A program made the position numbers and the translations under genes. Below the pieces are notes generated by a model. It worked only from the letters and a program-made list of their open reading frames with translations, was not told the origin of the DNA and made no database searches. Of a stretch of DNA of 64,000 bases, positions 37,628 to 45,732 are shown one piece after another. The stretch's first letter is position 1, and the number at the start of each line of letters is the position of its first letter. The stretch is from Furfurilactobacillus milii (GTDB lineage Bacteria > Bacillota > Bacilli > Lactobacillales > Lactobacillaceae), in contig NZ_WEZQ01000012.1 of the NCBI RefSeq assembly GCF_009864005.1, positions 62,001 through 126,000 on the forward strand. The letters are read 5' to 3'.

Positions 37628-37963
37628 CTACGTGATTTTTTTCAACGTTAAAATATTGCCATTACTTTCCAATACGGTGTAGCTTGCCTTGGCATCCACT
37701 GGATCGTTGTTTTCAATCAAAAAGCGATAGTAAATCCCCGACAACTCTACTAACCCATTCTTTTGATTCAACTGTTTACCCGCAATTGCTTGGCCAATAA
37801 TTTGGCGATGCTCAAACGTGGTCTGTTTTGCACTGGCTGCAAGGATGGTCACAATGTGGGCATTTACACTCCGATTTTCACGGTCAGCCGCCGCAGCCAA
37901 ACGGTCATACAAATCTTCATCGAGTCGTAGCAAGAACCGTTTTTCCTTCGGTTTATCCGCCAT
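37628..37963 (-). CDS. Ribbon-helix-helix protein with a possible NfeD-like C-terminus
   Basis: The 111-residue protein has an N-terminal Arc/CopG-like ribbon-helix-helix: KRFLLRLDEDLYDRLAAAA then DRENRSVNAHIVTIL (~8-45). The remaining ~60 residues are beta-rich with glycine turns (GKQLNQKNGLVELSG, YTVLESNGNILTLKKI) and weakly resemble the OB fold of NfeD, the usual SPFH partner. That resemblance is visual and needs structure prediction. It probably regulates itself and the SPFH gene, since a four-box operator array lies directly upstream. AAAGGGGC precedes the ATG. Confidence 0.72.
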   Translation of the reverse strand: MADKPKEKRFLLRLDEDLYDRLAAAADRENRSVNAHIVTILAASAKQTTFEHRQIIGQAIAGKQLNQKNGLVELSGIYYRFLIENNDPVDAKASYTVLESNGNILTLKKIT

Positions 37964-37977
37964 CGTTTTGCCCCTTT

Positions 37978-38018
37978 CGATATCGATTCAATATTGATTT
38001 GATATCACGGTGATATTG
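37978..38018. promoter_or_regulatory. Four-box operator array with 11-bp periodicity
   Basis: CGATATCG (37978-37985), CAATATTG (37989-37996), TGATATCA (38000-38007) and TGATATTG (38011-38018) have centres exactly 11 bp apart. A larger palindrome, ATATCA-CGG-TGATAT, joins boxes three and four. This is the layout of RHH dimers binding consecutive helical turns. The array overlaps a candidate promoter and ends 15 bp before the RHH-like start. Confidence 0.75.
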
Positions 38019-38039
38019 TAATACCGTTCAAATAAAAGT

Positions 38040-38304
38040 TCAAGCTAATACGCCTATAAATAGTTACAAAATGTTAAAGCTTGTCATACACTTTATTTTG
38101 TTCTACCGATGAATCAACTTGTGCTCATCGTAGCGATGCTAGTGATACCTGCAAAATCATTTCTTTAAGGCATTAAATTAATGCCTTTAGTACGTTGCTC
38201 GTTACGTTTGTTAATTATCATAAATGGATGGAGCAATTTGTTGGCAGTTTCAGTTGATTACGATTAGTTTATTCATAACTAAAGGCTCAAGTATTGCTAC
38301 TGAA
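38040..38304. other. Intergenic stretch without a recognised gene
   Basis: I see no supported gene here. The only structure noted is TAAGGCATT/AATGCCTTA, an inverted repeat at 38167-38190 without a T-run. The next ~50 bp (38305-38350) may be a decayed repeat arm, reported as a finding. Confidence 0.45.
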
Positions 38305-38414
38305 GTGACACCTGCCGTTACGCCGAACTCTGTCTCTGTTCGGCTGCAATCTGTAACATTTAGCTGTTTACTGGTAGCTTACAGAACCAGCTGATGAAGC
38401 TAAAAACTACTATG

Positions 38415-38612
38415 TGAGCTGGAGGGCGTCAACATTGATACCGAGCCGTGAGAGTGGTGTTAATTCGAGAGAACCATTCGAATTTACACCACGGACGGGC
38501 GCAAAGACTCGGCTCCTCACGAGGCTTTGCGGCGAGGTGAGAAACTCCGGCCTTCAGGAGGTTCGAACCGGTCCCACGGCGAGCGTGTCAATGTTGACAA
38601 CCGCAAGCGACA
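38415..38612 (+). repeat. Structured element, solitary A arm upstream of the ABC exporter
   Basis: The outer helix is GTCAACATTGATA with TGTCAATGTTGAC. The second helix is CCGTG/CACGG. Hairpin one is GTGTTAATTCGA/CGAATTTACAC; hairpin two is GCGCAAAG/CTTTGCGGC. It opens TGAGCTGGAGGGC and ends CAACCGCAAGCG. It is plus-strand, 80 bp before the exporter start, and may be in its leader. Confidence 0.83.
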
Positions 38613-38691
38613 TATATAAGGCAATATCTATCACAGACAATGTTTGGCACACCGACAGCCTTTAGTTGATGATCAAACTGGAGGTGTCCAC

Positions 38692-40464
38692 ATGGCACAG
38701 TCAACGGAAAAAGTCACACTCAGCAACATGTTCAGGTTCGTTTTCGGCCAAGTCCTCAACCGAAAATGGCTGTTGATCCTAAACATCGTCGCGCTGACAG
38801 TTATTTCATTATTGGAATTCGTCATCCCCCAATACACGCAATACATCATTGACCACGTCATCCCCAAACACGACATTGGCCTCCTAACCGAAGTGGTTCT
38901 CGGCTTATTGGCAACAGCAATCGTCCTCGGGGTCTTATCTTATGTATCAACGTATTACATGGGTGTCATGAGCCAAGGCGCAATCACAAATTTGCGCACC
39001 GAACTTTATCAATCCACCCTCCAGCTAGACACCCAATTTTTTGAATCTAGTAAAACCGGCGATTTAATGGTGCGTTTGACTAGTGACATTAACAATCTAC
39101 AAAGCCTAATTTCAGCAAACATGCTGTCGATGATTGGCAGCATTATCACCTTTATTTTCGTCTGGATTTACATTTTTATCCTCAATTGGCAAATGGCAAT
39201 TGCCATCACGATAACCTTTCCCTTTATGTTTTTGATCTACCGTATTTTTCGCAATCGCATCCACAACGCGTTTCGGGCTGCTCGCGCTTCGCAAGCACAG
39301 ATGTCGAATCAAATGCAGAATACGTTAACACAAATCGACCTCATCAAAAGCTACACCAATGAAGAATTTGAGGAACAACGGTTTGGCACGTTTGCTAACA
39401 AAAACAAACAAGACATGATTCGAGCGACGCAAAACCAAGCCCTCTTTTCACCACTCATTGATTTTGTAAATTATCTTGGTACGGCCATCATCCTCGCATT
39501 TGGTGCTTACTTTGTTATTCACCATCAGCTAACTGTGGGGCAACTTGTCGCTTACTTGGCTTACATTGGCATGCTTCAAGGACCGATTCGCGCCTTCACT
39601 CAAATTCTGAATCAACTACAGCAATCGTTAGTTTCTTATGGGCGTGTGATGGACATCATGGCGTTGCGACCAATTATTGTCGATCAGCCAAACGCGGTGC
39701 CATTCCCAACAATGACTACGGGCGTGCAACTGAAAGATGTTTCATTTACCTATCCGGAATCGGACCAACCGAGCACTGGTGAGATTCCGGCAGCCGTCAG
39801 TCATGTCAGCTTCAACATTCTGTTTGGCAAAACAACAGCGCTGGTTGGCCACTCTGGTTCAGGTAAAACGACCCTGACAAAACTGATTGACCATCTATAC
39901 AATCTTGACGCCGGTGATATTTTGTTCGATGGCCGTCCCATTAGCCAAATCCAGTTACAGTCATTGCGCGAAAATATTGCCATCGTTTCCCAAGACATCT
40001 ACATGCTGGATGGCAGCATTCGCGATAACGTCCGCTACGGCCGTAGCAACGCCACCGATGATGAAATTTGGCAAGTAATTGAAATGGCCGACATTGCAGA
40101 CTTCGTTCACGGTCTCCCACAGGGACTGGATACGCAAATTGGCGAACGCGGCGTCAAACTGTCTGGTGGTCAAAAGCAGCGCTTGTCGATTGCCCGCGCT
40201 TTGTTGAAAAATGCCCAACTCGTCATTTTAGACGAAGCCACAGCCAGCTTGGATAACGAATCCGAAAAGACGATTCAGCATGCGCTTGAAAACTTGATGC
40301 AGTCGCGAACTTCTCTCGTCATCGCCCACCGACTTTCAACCATCCATAATGCGGACCAGATTATCGTGATGGATCATGGTCAGGTGGTGGAACGAGGCAC
40401 ACATACTGAGCTACTTGCGGCAAACGGTCCTTACGCCAAACTCTACAATGCACAGTTCAATTGA
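38692..40464 (+). CDS. ABC exporter, fused membrane and ATPase domains (multidrug type)
   Basis: The 590-residue half-transporter is expected to act as a homodimer or heterodimer exporting drugs or lipids. Six transmembrane helices occupy residues ~20-320. The nucleotide-binding domain has Walker A GHSGSGKTT near 390, signature LSGGQKQR near 490 and Walker B LVILDEATASLD near 515. ATG at 38692 follows GGAGG. No partner gene is adjacent. A structured A arm lies just upstream. Confidence 0.92.
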   Translation: MAQSTEKVTLSNMFRFVFGQVLNRKWLLILNIVALTVISLLEFVIPQYTQYIIDHVIPKHDIGLLTEVVLGLLATAIVLGVLSYVSTYYMGVMSQGAITNLRTELYQSTLQLDTQFFESSKTGDLMVRLTSDINNLQSLISANMLSMIGSIITFIFVWIYIFILNWQMAIAITITFPFMFLIYRIFRNRIHNAFRAARASQAQMSNQMQNTLTQIDLIKSYTNEEFEEQRFGTFANKNKQDMIRATQNQALFSPLIDFVNYLGTAIILAFGAYFVIHHQLTVGQLVAYLAYIGMLQGPIRAFTQILNQLQQSLVSYGRVMDIMALRPIIVDQPNAVPFPTMTTGVQLKDVSFTYPESDQPSTGEIPAAVSHVSFNILFGKTTALVGHSGSGKTTLTKLIDHLYNLDAGDILFDGRPISQIQLQSLRENIAIVSQDIYMLDGSIRDNVRYGRSNATDDEIWQVIEMADIADFVHGLPQGLDTQIGERGVKLSGGQKQRLSIARALLKNAQLVILDEATASLDNESEKTIQHALENLMQSRTSLVIAHRLSTIHNADQIIVMDHGQVVERGTHTELLAANGPYAKLYNAQFN

Positions 40465-40490
40465 TTCTGTCTGCTACGTCAAACGACAGC

Positions 40491-40548
40491 AAAAAAGACT
40501 CCGATAAGAATTCCTCAACCTAATGAAGAATTCTATCTGAGTCTTTTC
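40491..40548. terminator. Terminator between the ABC exporter and gldA
   Basis: AAAAGACTC...GAATTC pairs with GAATTC...GAGTCTTTT, with A and T runs outside on both strands; likely bidirectional for the convergent genes. Confidence 0.85.
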
Positions 40549-40562
40549 GTTTGGATAAAACT

Positions 40563-41675
40563 TTATTTGTTAACGTGATGTGCTTGATAATAGCGGCTGT
40601 ACGCATCGACACCCTTCATTGCTTCGACAACATCGGATGCCTCAACAGTAAATGGCATCTGCACCATCGTGTCGTTTGGTGCCGTTGATAACTGACCAAC
40701 CTGCATCAGCTCCTCATCACTGACATCGGGAATCTGCAAATCAGCAAACGTGGTTGGCAGACCCAATTCGAGATCGAACTTCAGGAATTTATCAAACCGT
40801 TCCTGGTCTGCACCTTCGAGATAGAGTTGCGTTAATGTTCCAAACGCAACCTTTTCACCATGAGTTAAATCATGAATTGGACCATTTAAGGCAGTTAAAC
40901 CATTATGGATGGCATGTGCAGCGGCTAGACCACCACTTTCAAAACCAACACCACTCATCAGTGTATTGGCTTCGACAATTTTTTCCAGCGCTTTTGATGC
41001 CGCGTGATTATCGACTGAAGCCACAGCCTGCGTGCCATAAGCAAACAACGTTTCCTCACACTTGGACGCAATCGCGTTACCGACCATCGTTTGTTTAGCA
41101 CCCAACATTGTGCTGCCAGCGCCACGCGCTACTGCCTGTGCTTCTACATTAGTTGCCAATGCATCAGCAATACCGGATGTCAGCATCCGTACCGGTGCAT
41201 TGGCGATAATCTTGGTATCAACGAGCACTAAATCAGGATTCTGCGCGTAAAAACGGTAAGCTGAAAAGGTACCCTCGTCCGTATACAGCACGGAGAGTCG
41301 TGAACATGGCGCATCTGTCGAGGCCAACGTCGGTAAGATGGCAACTTTAACGCGGAGATTGTCAGCAATCGCTTTAGCACTGTCTAATGCCTTCCCGCCG
41401 CCAAGACCGATAACTAAGTCAGCACCGAACTCCTTGCCAATTTCAGTCACTCGGTCAATTTCGCTAACTGACGATTCACCGTTAAACGGTACGTATTCCA
41501 CGTCGACGTCATTGTCTTTCAGGTAGTCAACGTATTTCTGACCAGCAATTTTGTACGCCGTTGAGCCGGCCAATAACAAAACTTTACGACCCAAACGGGT
41601 AATATATGAAGCACTATCAAATAACACATTTTTGCCCTGAACATACGTTGCAGGACTGCCAAAAACACTCATCAT
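40563..41675 (-). CDS. gldA: Glycerol dehydrogenase (iron/zinc alcohol dehydrogenase)
   Basis: The 370-residue NAD-dependent enzyme oxidises glycerol to dihydroxyacetone. It shows the GGGKALDSAKAIAD cofactor region near residue 93, TDAPCS near 120, and the metal histidines in GGLAAAHAIHNGL and PIHDLTHGEKVAFG near 250-275. The length fits the family. AAAGGAG precedes the ATG; two ATGs are adjacent and the upstream one is used. It appears monocistronic. Confidence 0.93.
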   Translation of the reverse strand: MMSVFGSPATYVQGKNVLFDSASYITRLGRKVLLLAGSTAYKIAGQKYVDYLKDNDVDVEYVPFNGESSVSEIDRVTEIGKEFGADLVIGLGGGKALDSAKAIADNLRVKVAILPTLASTDAPCSRLSVLYTDEGTFSAYRFYAQNPDLVLVDTKIIANAPVRMLTSGIADALATNVEAQAVARGAGSTMLGAKQTMVGNAIASKCEETLFAYGTQAVASVDNHAASKALEKIVEANTLMSGVGFESGGLAAAHAIHNGLTALNGPIHDLTHGEKVAFGTLTQLYLEGADQERFDKFLKFDLELGLPTTFADLQIPDVSDEELMQVGQLSTAPNDTMVQMPFTVEASDVVEAMKGVDAYSRYYQAHHVNK

Positions 41676-41770
41676 AATGTGTAAACTCCTTTGCGATTTT
41701 ACTTACAAAGTCAGAATACACTTAATCCGTTGAGCCCTGCAACTTTGTCTGAAACGAAACACAAAATGAT

Positions 41771-42130
41771 TTAGGCAACTGAATTATCAACCTGCCGAAC
41801 TTTCTCTAGCACCTCATCAAGCTGATTAACCGCGACTTCATAATCCGGCATTTGGTTTTCACACTGCTCGTCGAATTGTTCCAAACCACCGACAGCAAAC
41901 GGATACTCGAATCGGTAAACGGCCTGATAAGCGCTAACAAAATCCTTCCTCAGTTTGTCACTGTCTGTCCCATCAAATTGCAGTGCTAGGTCAATTGTTC
42001 TGTAGTCGGTGTAAGCCAGCTCGAATTGAATGGCCCACGCCCGAATAAAATCGTGACCTGCTTGAATATAAGTAAAATGATCATTTGCCGTCGCCATTAA
42101 ACGATTGACTGAATCCTGAACATCTACCAT
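41771..42130 (-). CDS. Hypothetical protein
   Basis: The 119-residue soluble, acidic protein has helical-looking composition and a good ribosome-binding site (AAGGAGAG). I recognise no family. It is 54 bp downstream of the isochorismatase-like gene on the same strand and may be cotranscribed with it. Confidence 0.72.
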   Translation of the reverse strand: MVDVQDSVNRLMATANDHFTYIQAGHDFIRAWAIQFELAYTDYRTIDLALQFDGTDSDKLRKDFVSAYQAVYRFEYPFAVGGLEQFDEQCENQMPDYEVAVNQLDEVLEKVRQVDNSVA

Positions 42131-42184
42131 GCTTGTCGCTCTCCTTACTATGAGTGACCTTCCGCCACCCTAACTGAATCATTG

Positions 42185-42805
42185 CTAACTCAACTTTAAA
42201 AATGCACCGATATCAAACAGACTTTGGGTGAAACCGGGTACGGTGTCAGTCCGATTCCAGTCACGTTGGAGTTCACAAGCCAACTGTGCAATAGTAACTG
42301 GCTGAGCTCCCTTTGCCGTCATCCGTGCAATCGCTGTTTCATGCGCCACCGTTGAGGTTCCACCCACTGCATCAACGACAGGAAATACGTCATAACCTTC
42401 CTTAAGTGCGTCCAGTACTGGAAATGTTAAACACGCCTCCGTCCACAATGCTGCAATGATAATCTGGTGCTTTCCCGTGGCCTTAATGGCTCGGTTAAAG
42501 TCAGCATCTTCCCAAGCGTTAATCGATGTCCGATCGTAACTTGTCACGTTTGGCAATAACGCCTTTAACTGTGGAATTGTGTCTTGGTTACGCCCGGTTT
42601 GAACATTCACGGTAGACAAAATCGTCGGAATTTTAAAATTATTAATCAACGATTGAGTCGCGACAATATTACGAATTAAGGTTGCCCGATCCATCGAATT
42701 AACTGAATTAATCTGTGTTGCTTGAAAATCAACCAACGCGAAAACACTGTTCTCCGGATTGATTAATTCATCATCTGCTGCAGAACGTTTTGCCATACTT
42801 GTCAT
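42185..42805 (-). CDS. Isochorismatase-like cysteine hydrolase (YcaC type)
   Basis: The 206-residue hydrolase has FALVDFQ with the catalytic Asp near residue 26 and AALWTEACLTFPVL with the nucleophilic Cys near 125. It belongs to the YcaC-like group whose natural substrate is mostly unknown. AGGAAG lies upstream of the ATG. It is probably first of a two-gene operon with the small hypothetical gene. Confidence 0.88.
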   Translation of the reverse strand: MTSMAKRSAADDELINPENSVFALVDFQATQINSVNSMDRATLIRNIVATQSLINNFKIPTILSTVNVQTGRNQDTIPQLKALLPNVTSYDRTSINAWEDADFNRAIKATGKHQIIIAALWTEACLTFPVLDALKEGYDVFPVVDAVGGTSTVAHETAIARMTAKGAQPVTIAQLACELQRDWNRTDTVPGFTQSLFDIGAFLKLS

Positions 42806-43127
42806 ATCGTTATACTTCCTTTCATATCATAACCATGTTTGAAATCGATCAGTAGCCTAAAATTATAACTACTAATTGACTTAAAAAATAAGCCATTGAA
42901 GGCAGATCAGCGAGCATAACCGCTCGGTTGCTTTGGCAAGTTGGCTAACTTAATTAAATAGGTCTGGAAATGGTTAAAATGCGGCGTTGAGCGATGGAAA
43001 TGAGCGGGCAAACTGAATTTTTTATAGCGAAAACGCGATACTGTCGCCCAGAAGTCTGTGCATAACTCTCTTGCCCTTTTACATTGTTGCAAACGCGCTC
43101 ACACCACCTAAAGTCCGCGCACAACAA
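42806..43127. other. Intergenic stretch without a recognised gene
   Basis: Holds the upstream region of the hydrolase gene (a TATAAT on the minus strand near 42865) and otherwise nothing I can support. Short open frames here lack ribosome-binding sites. Confidence 0.4.
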
Positions 43128-43174
43128 AAAATGAATATCGCACAAGCACAAATCGCTTGCACGATATTCATTTT
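43128..43174 (-). terminator. Terminator of the CMD-cupin-SDR operon
   Basis: AAAATGAATATCG pairs with CGATATTCATTTT, with an inner AGC/GCT pair; A and T runs on both sides allow bidirectional use. Confidence 0.85.
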
Positions 43175-43211
43175 ACGTTGTTACTCAACTTTACCCAGCG
43201 GTGTTCACGCT

Positions 43212-43955
43212 CTAAGCCTGCTTCGTTGGATATATCGTAAATTCGTTGACGTTAACGTCTTCTGGCTGGCCAATGGCGAAGTTCACAACCCGCGCGATGG
43301 CATCAGGATTAATACCCACGGCATCGTATAAAGCATCCATTCCCTTGCGTGCCGCTTTATCGGAAATTGTATTCAACAATTCCGTATTAATCGCCGCTGG
43401 GTACAAAGTCGTCGTGCGAATATTGGTGCCTTCACTAGCACTTTCCGTCCGAATCACTTCCATCAAGTTTCGAACAGCAAACTTAGTGGCACCATACACA
43501 CCAGATCCAGGGAAGCTCTTCAATCCAGCAACAGATGAGGTCGTAATGATATGACCTCCCTTATTTGCCACAAAGTCTGGCATGACAGCGGCAACACCAT
43601 TGAGCACGCCTTTGATGTTAATGTCGATCATGTCATTCCATTCTTGCGTGTGCAAGGCACTGATGGGCGACGTCGGCATAATTCCGGCATTATTGAAAAT
43701 GACATCCAAGCCACCAAACGTGGTTTTAGCATATGCGACTAATGCGGCTACTTGTTCGGCATCCCGCACATCAACCGTTTGATACGCTGCTTGGCCGCCA
43801 TCGGCTTTGATATCAGCGACAAGTTTTTCCAAACGGTCTTCGCGACGAGCTCCAAGGACAACCTTTGCACCATTTTTGGCCAACAATTTTGCGGTTACTT
43901 CACCAATCCCAGATGAAGCACCAGTAATTACAACAACTTTATTTTGAACTGTCAT
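43212..43955 (-). CDS. Short-chain dehydrogenase/reductase
   Basis: The 247-residue Rossmann oxidoreductase has cofactor motif TGASSGIG near residue 11, NNAG near 88, and the catalytic S-Y-K triad (SSVAG, YGATK) near 140-160. The presence of R38 in GARREDR suggests NADP preference, but substrate is unknown. AAAGGAG precedes the ATG. It is the third gene of the operon beginning at 44735. Confidence 0.93.
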   Translation of the reverse strand: MTVQNKVVVITGASSGIGEVTAKLLAKNGAKVVLGARREDRLEKLVADIKADGGQAAYQTVDVRDAEQVAALVAYAKTTFGGLDVIFNNAGIMPTSPISALHTQEWNDMIDINIKGVLNGVAAVMPDFVANKGGHIITTSSVAGLKSFPGSGVYGATKFAVRNLMEVIRTESASEGTNIRTTTLYPAAINTELLNTISDKAARKGMDALYDAVGINPDAIARVVNFAIGQPEDVNVNEFTIYPTKQA

Positions 43956-43980
43956 TCAAATTCTCCTTTAAACTGACTAA

Positions 43981-44397
43981 TCAATCTTTTGATAATGCAT
44001 CGTATGCAGCGTCACTGACTGGTTCCAGCCACTCAGACATCCCCGTGGTGATTGCGACGTGACTAAACCAACTGTCTTTTGTTGCACCGTGCCAGTGTTT
44101 AACACCCTCGTGGATGGCAACCACATCACCGGGGTGAAGTAGCTGTGCTGGCTTGCCATCTTCCTGATACCAGCCTTCACCACCGGTAACAAGCAATATT
44201 TGATAACCATTGTGATGAATATGCCAATCATTGCGGCATCCTGGTTCAAATGTCACATTGCCAACATTCACATTGACATTATCGCCTGCACTAACCAAAT
44301 TTTTTAAGTAGCTTTGACCGATAAAATACTGCGCGTAAGCGTCATTTTTATCACCTTGGCCAAAAATATTTTGTGTATCAAATTTTTCGTTTGCCAT
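43981..44397 (-). CDS. Cupin-domain protein
   Basis: The 138-residue single-domain cupin has the metal-binding first motif GCRNDWHIHHNGYQILLVTGG and second motif GDVVAIHEGVKHWHGA. It probably binds a metal and acts as a small oxidoreductase or isomerase with the CMD protein, as in related operons. The start overlaps the upstream stop as TAATG, indicating coupling. Confidence 0.9.
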   Translation of the reverse strand: MANEKFDTQNIFGQGDKNDAYAQYFIGQSYLKNLVSAGDNVNVNVGNVTFEPGCRNDWHIHHNGYQILLVTGGEGWYQEDGKPAQLLHPGDVVAIHEGVKHWHGATKDSWFSHVAITTGMSEWLEPVSDAAYDALSKD

Positions 44398-44735
44398 TAC
44401 TTATGTGTCTCCTCTTCATCTGACCAAATTTCCTTAGCTCGGTTGAACGCCGACCATGCCTTTGGCCACCCCGCGTAAAATGCGAGGTGAGTAATTTCAG
44501 CAACAATCTCGCCTTTTGTAATGCCGTTTTGTTTGCCAATTCGTAAATGAGCTTCCAATTGTTCTGTATTGCCGGCCGAAATAATGCTAGCAATCGTAAT
44601 TAAGGAACGGTCATGCGCAGACAAAGCGTCTTCTTTGGACCAGACCTCGCCAAATAAAACATCATCATTTAAAGCAGCAAACTGTGGGGCAAAATCACCC
44701 AACTGTTTGCGACCTGCTGTTGGTTTTTTAGCCAT
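44397..44735 (-). CDS. Carboxymuconolactone decarboxylase (AhpD-like) family protein
   Basis: The 112-residue helical protein has the AhpD-like segment AGNTEQLEAHLRIGKQNGITKGE, but the usual C-x2-C pair is not present here. It may act as a carrier or decarboxylase-like partner of the cupin. ATG at 44735 has GAGGAGG upstream; the longer frame lacks support. First gene of the operon, preceded by a MerR-type operator. Confidence 0.9.
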   Translation of the reverse strand: MAKKPTAGRKQLGDFAPQFAALNDDVLFGEVWSKEDALSAHDRSLITIASIISAGNTEQLEAHLRIGKQNGITKGEIVAEITHLAFYAGWPKAWSAFNRAKEIWSDEEETHK

Positions 44736-44794
44736 GTTAAGTTCCTCCTCGATTAATAAAACGTCGTGATTCACGCGATTGAATTTATTAAAAC

Positions 44795-44814
44795 ACTTAA
44801 AGTACACTTTAAGT
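44795..44814. promoter_or_regulatory. MerR operator within the CMD-operon promoter
   Basis: ACTTAAAG-TACA-CTTTAAGT is a perfect 8-4-8 palindrome. On the minus strand TTTACT and TTTAAT flank it with a 19-bp spacer, the long spacing typical of MerR-activated promoters. The arms match the palindrome at 45674. Confidence 0.75.
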
Positions 44815-44836
44815 AAAGCCCTAAATTTCATAAAAC

Positions 44837-44881
44837 TAAAAAGAGCGACTTAACAGATACATAACCTGCTATGTCGCTCTA
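44837..44881 (-). terminator. Terminator downstream of the MerR gene and its repeat
   Basis: AGAGCGAC pairs with GTCGCTCT, followed by TTTTT on the minus strand. It lies beyond the structured A arm, so the MerR mRNA probably carries the antisense of that arm. Confidence 0.75.
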
Positions 44882-44985
44882 AATCAAAATTATAGAAATT
44901 CAAAATGCCTGCATTGTCTGAAACACTCGTTGCGGTATCGCCCGAATTAATCGTTATTCCGTTGAATATGAAGTCCCGACTATAT

Positions 44986-45183
44986 TAGCTGGAGGGCGTC
45001 CCCATTGATACCGAACCGTGAAGGTATTGTTAATCCGGAATGCATTTTGCCGGATTTACAATACGGACGGTCGAAAAAACTCGGTTTTCCACGAGGCCTT
45101 GCGACGAGGTGAAAGACTCCGAACTTAGGAGGCTTGAACCGGTCCCACGGCAAGCGAGTCAATGGGGACAACCGCAAGCGGCA
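44986..45183 (+). repeat. Structured element, solitary A arm in the MerR 3' region
   Basis: The outer helix pairs GTCCCCATTGA with TCAATGGGGAC. Hairpin one is GTATTGTTAATCCGG with CCGGATTTACAATAC, compensated relative to other copies at two positions. Hairpin two is partly disrupted (GTCGAAAAAACTCG against CGAGGCCTTGCGAC). It begins TTAGCTGGAGGGC and ends AACCGCAAGCGGC. Confidence 0.82.
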
Positions 45184-45197
45184 TTCACCGCTATCAT

Positions 45198-45641
45198 TTA
45201 TTCTTCGTGATTCAAACTGGCAAGGTAGTTGGCAAAATCTTCGTTGTCACTAATATGCCCATCAACTTTTCCCTGATACCAATCAATCTTGTCAGTTAAA
45301 ATCGTCATACTGTGCTGTAATTCCTCAAACTCCTGAAGGAAACCACGCCGTACATTCTTCAATAACTGCAAACGTTTGGTAATCGTTGCATCCCCTTCAG
45401 CACGCCAAGTCACATACTGTTTTAGCTGTTCGATGGTCATCCCAGTACCCTTCAAATGCAACAGAAACTTAATCCAGTCCGCATCTGCATCCGTATAGTA
45501 ACGTAACCCGTTGTCTGAACGATGTGGTTTGACCAAACCTTCTTTTTCATAATAACGAAGTGTCGGACCTGACAACCCGGTTTTAGCTGCAAATTCACCG
45601 ATTCGATAATGCTTTTCTATTATAGCTGCTTTTATTGTCAT
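45198..45641 (-). CDS. MerR-family transcriptional regulator
   Basis: The 147-residue protein has an N-terminal MerR winged helix (YRIGEFAAKTGLSGPTLRYYEKEGL) and a C-terminal coiled-coil helix. There are no cysteines for metal binding, so it resembles the AdhR/NmlR-like aldehyde or redox group only in shape. ATG at 45641 follows GGAGG. It sits upstream of the CMD-cupin-SDR operon, and the same palindrome occurs at its own promoter. Confidence 0.9.
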   Translation of the reverse strand: MTIKAAIIEKHYRIGEFAAKTGLSGPTLRYYEKEGLVKPHRSDNGLRYYTDADADWIKFLLHLKGTGMTIEQLKQYVTWRAEGDATITKRLQLLKNVRRGFLQEFEELQHSMTILTDKIDWYQGKVDGHISDNEDFANYLASLNHEE

Positions 45642-45673
45642 CAATGTTCCTCCTAGCGGTTGATACGCACATT

Positions 45674-45693
45674 AGTTAAAGCCGACTTTAACT
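45674..45693. promoter_or_regulatory. MerR operator at its own promoter
   Basis: AGTTAAAG-CCGA-CTTTAACT has the same 8-4-8 form as the site at 44795. It lies about 5 bp downstream of the -10, so binding would repress rather than activate. Confidence 0.7.
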
Positions 45694-45698
45694 CATAG

Positions 45699-45726
45699 TT
45701 CATAGTCTTGTCCACTATTGTGTCAA
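45699..45726 (-). promoter_or_regulatory. Promoter of the MerR gene
   Basis: TTGACA (45721-45726) and TATGAA (45699-45704) are separated by 16 bp on the minus strand. Confidence 0.6.
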
Positions 45727-45732
45727 AGGCAA

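Noticed and set aside
37628-37963. Stand-alone toxin-antitoxin antitoxin
   Set aside because: The RHH domain alone would allow it, but no toxin gene is adjacent. The SPFH neighbour and beta-rich C-terminus fit a regulator or partner better.
38414-38665. Open reading frame through a structured A arm, similar frames in other copies
   Set aside because: The open frames fall in different registers in different copies and have no shared protein. Pairing, not coding potential, is conserved.
42907-43151. Short reading frames upstream of the SDR terminator
   Set aside because: No ribosome-binding site, promoter or conserved motif supports them.
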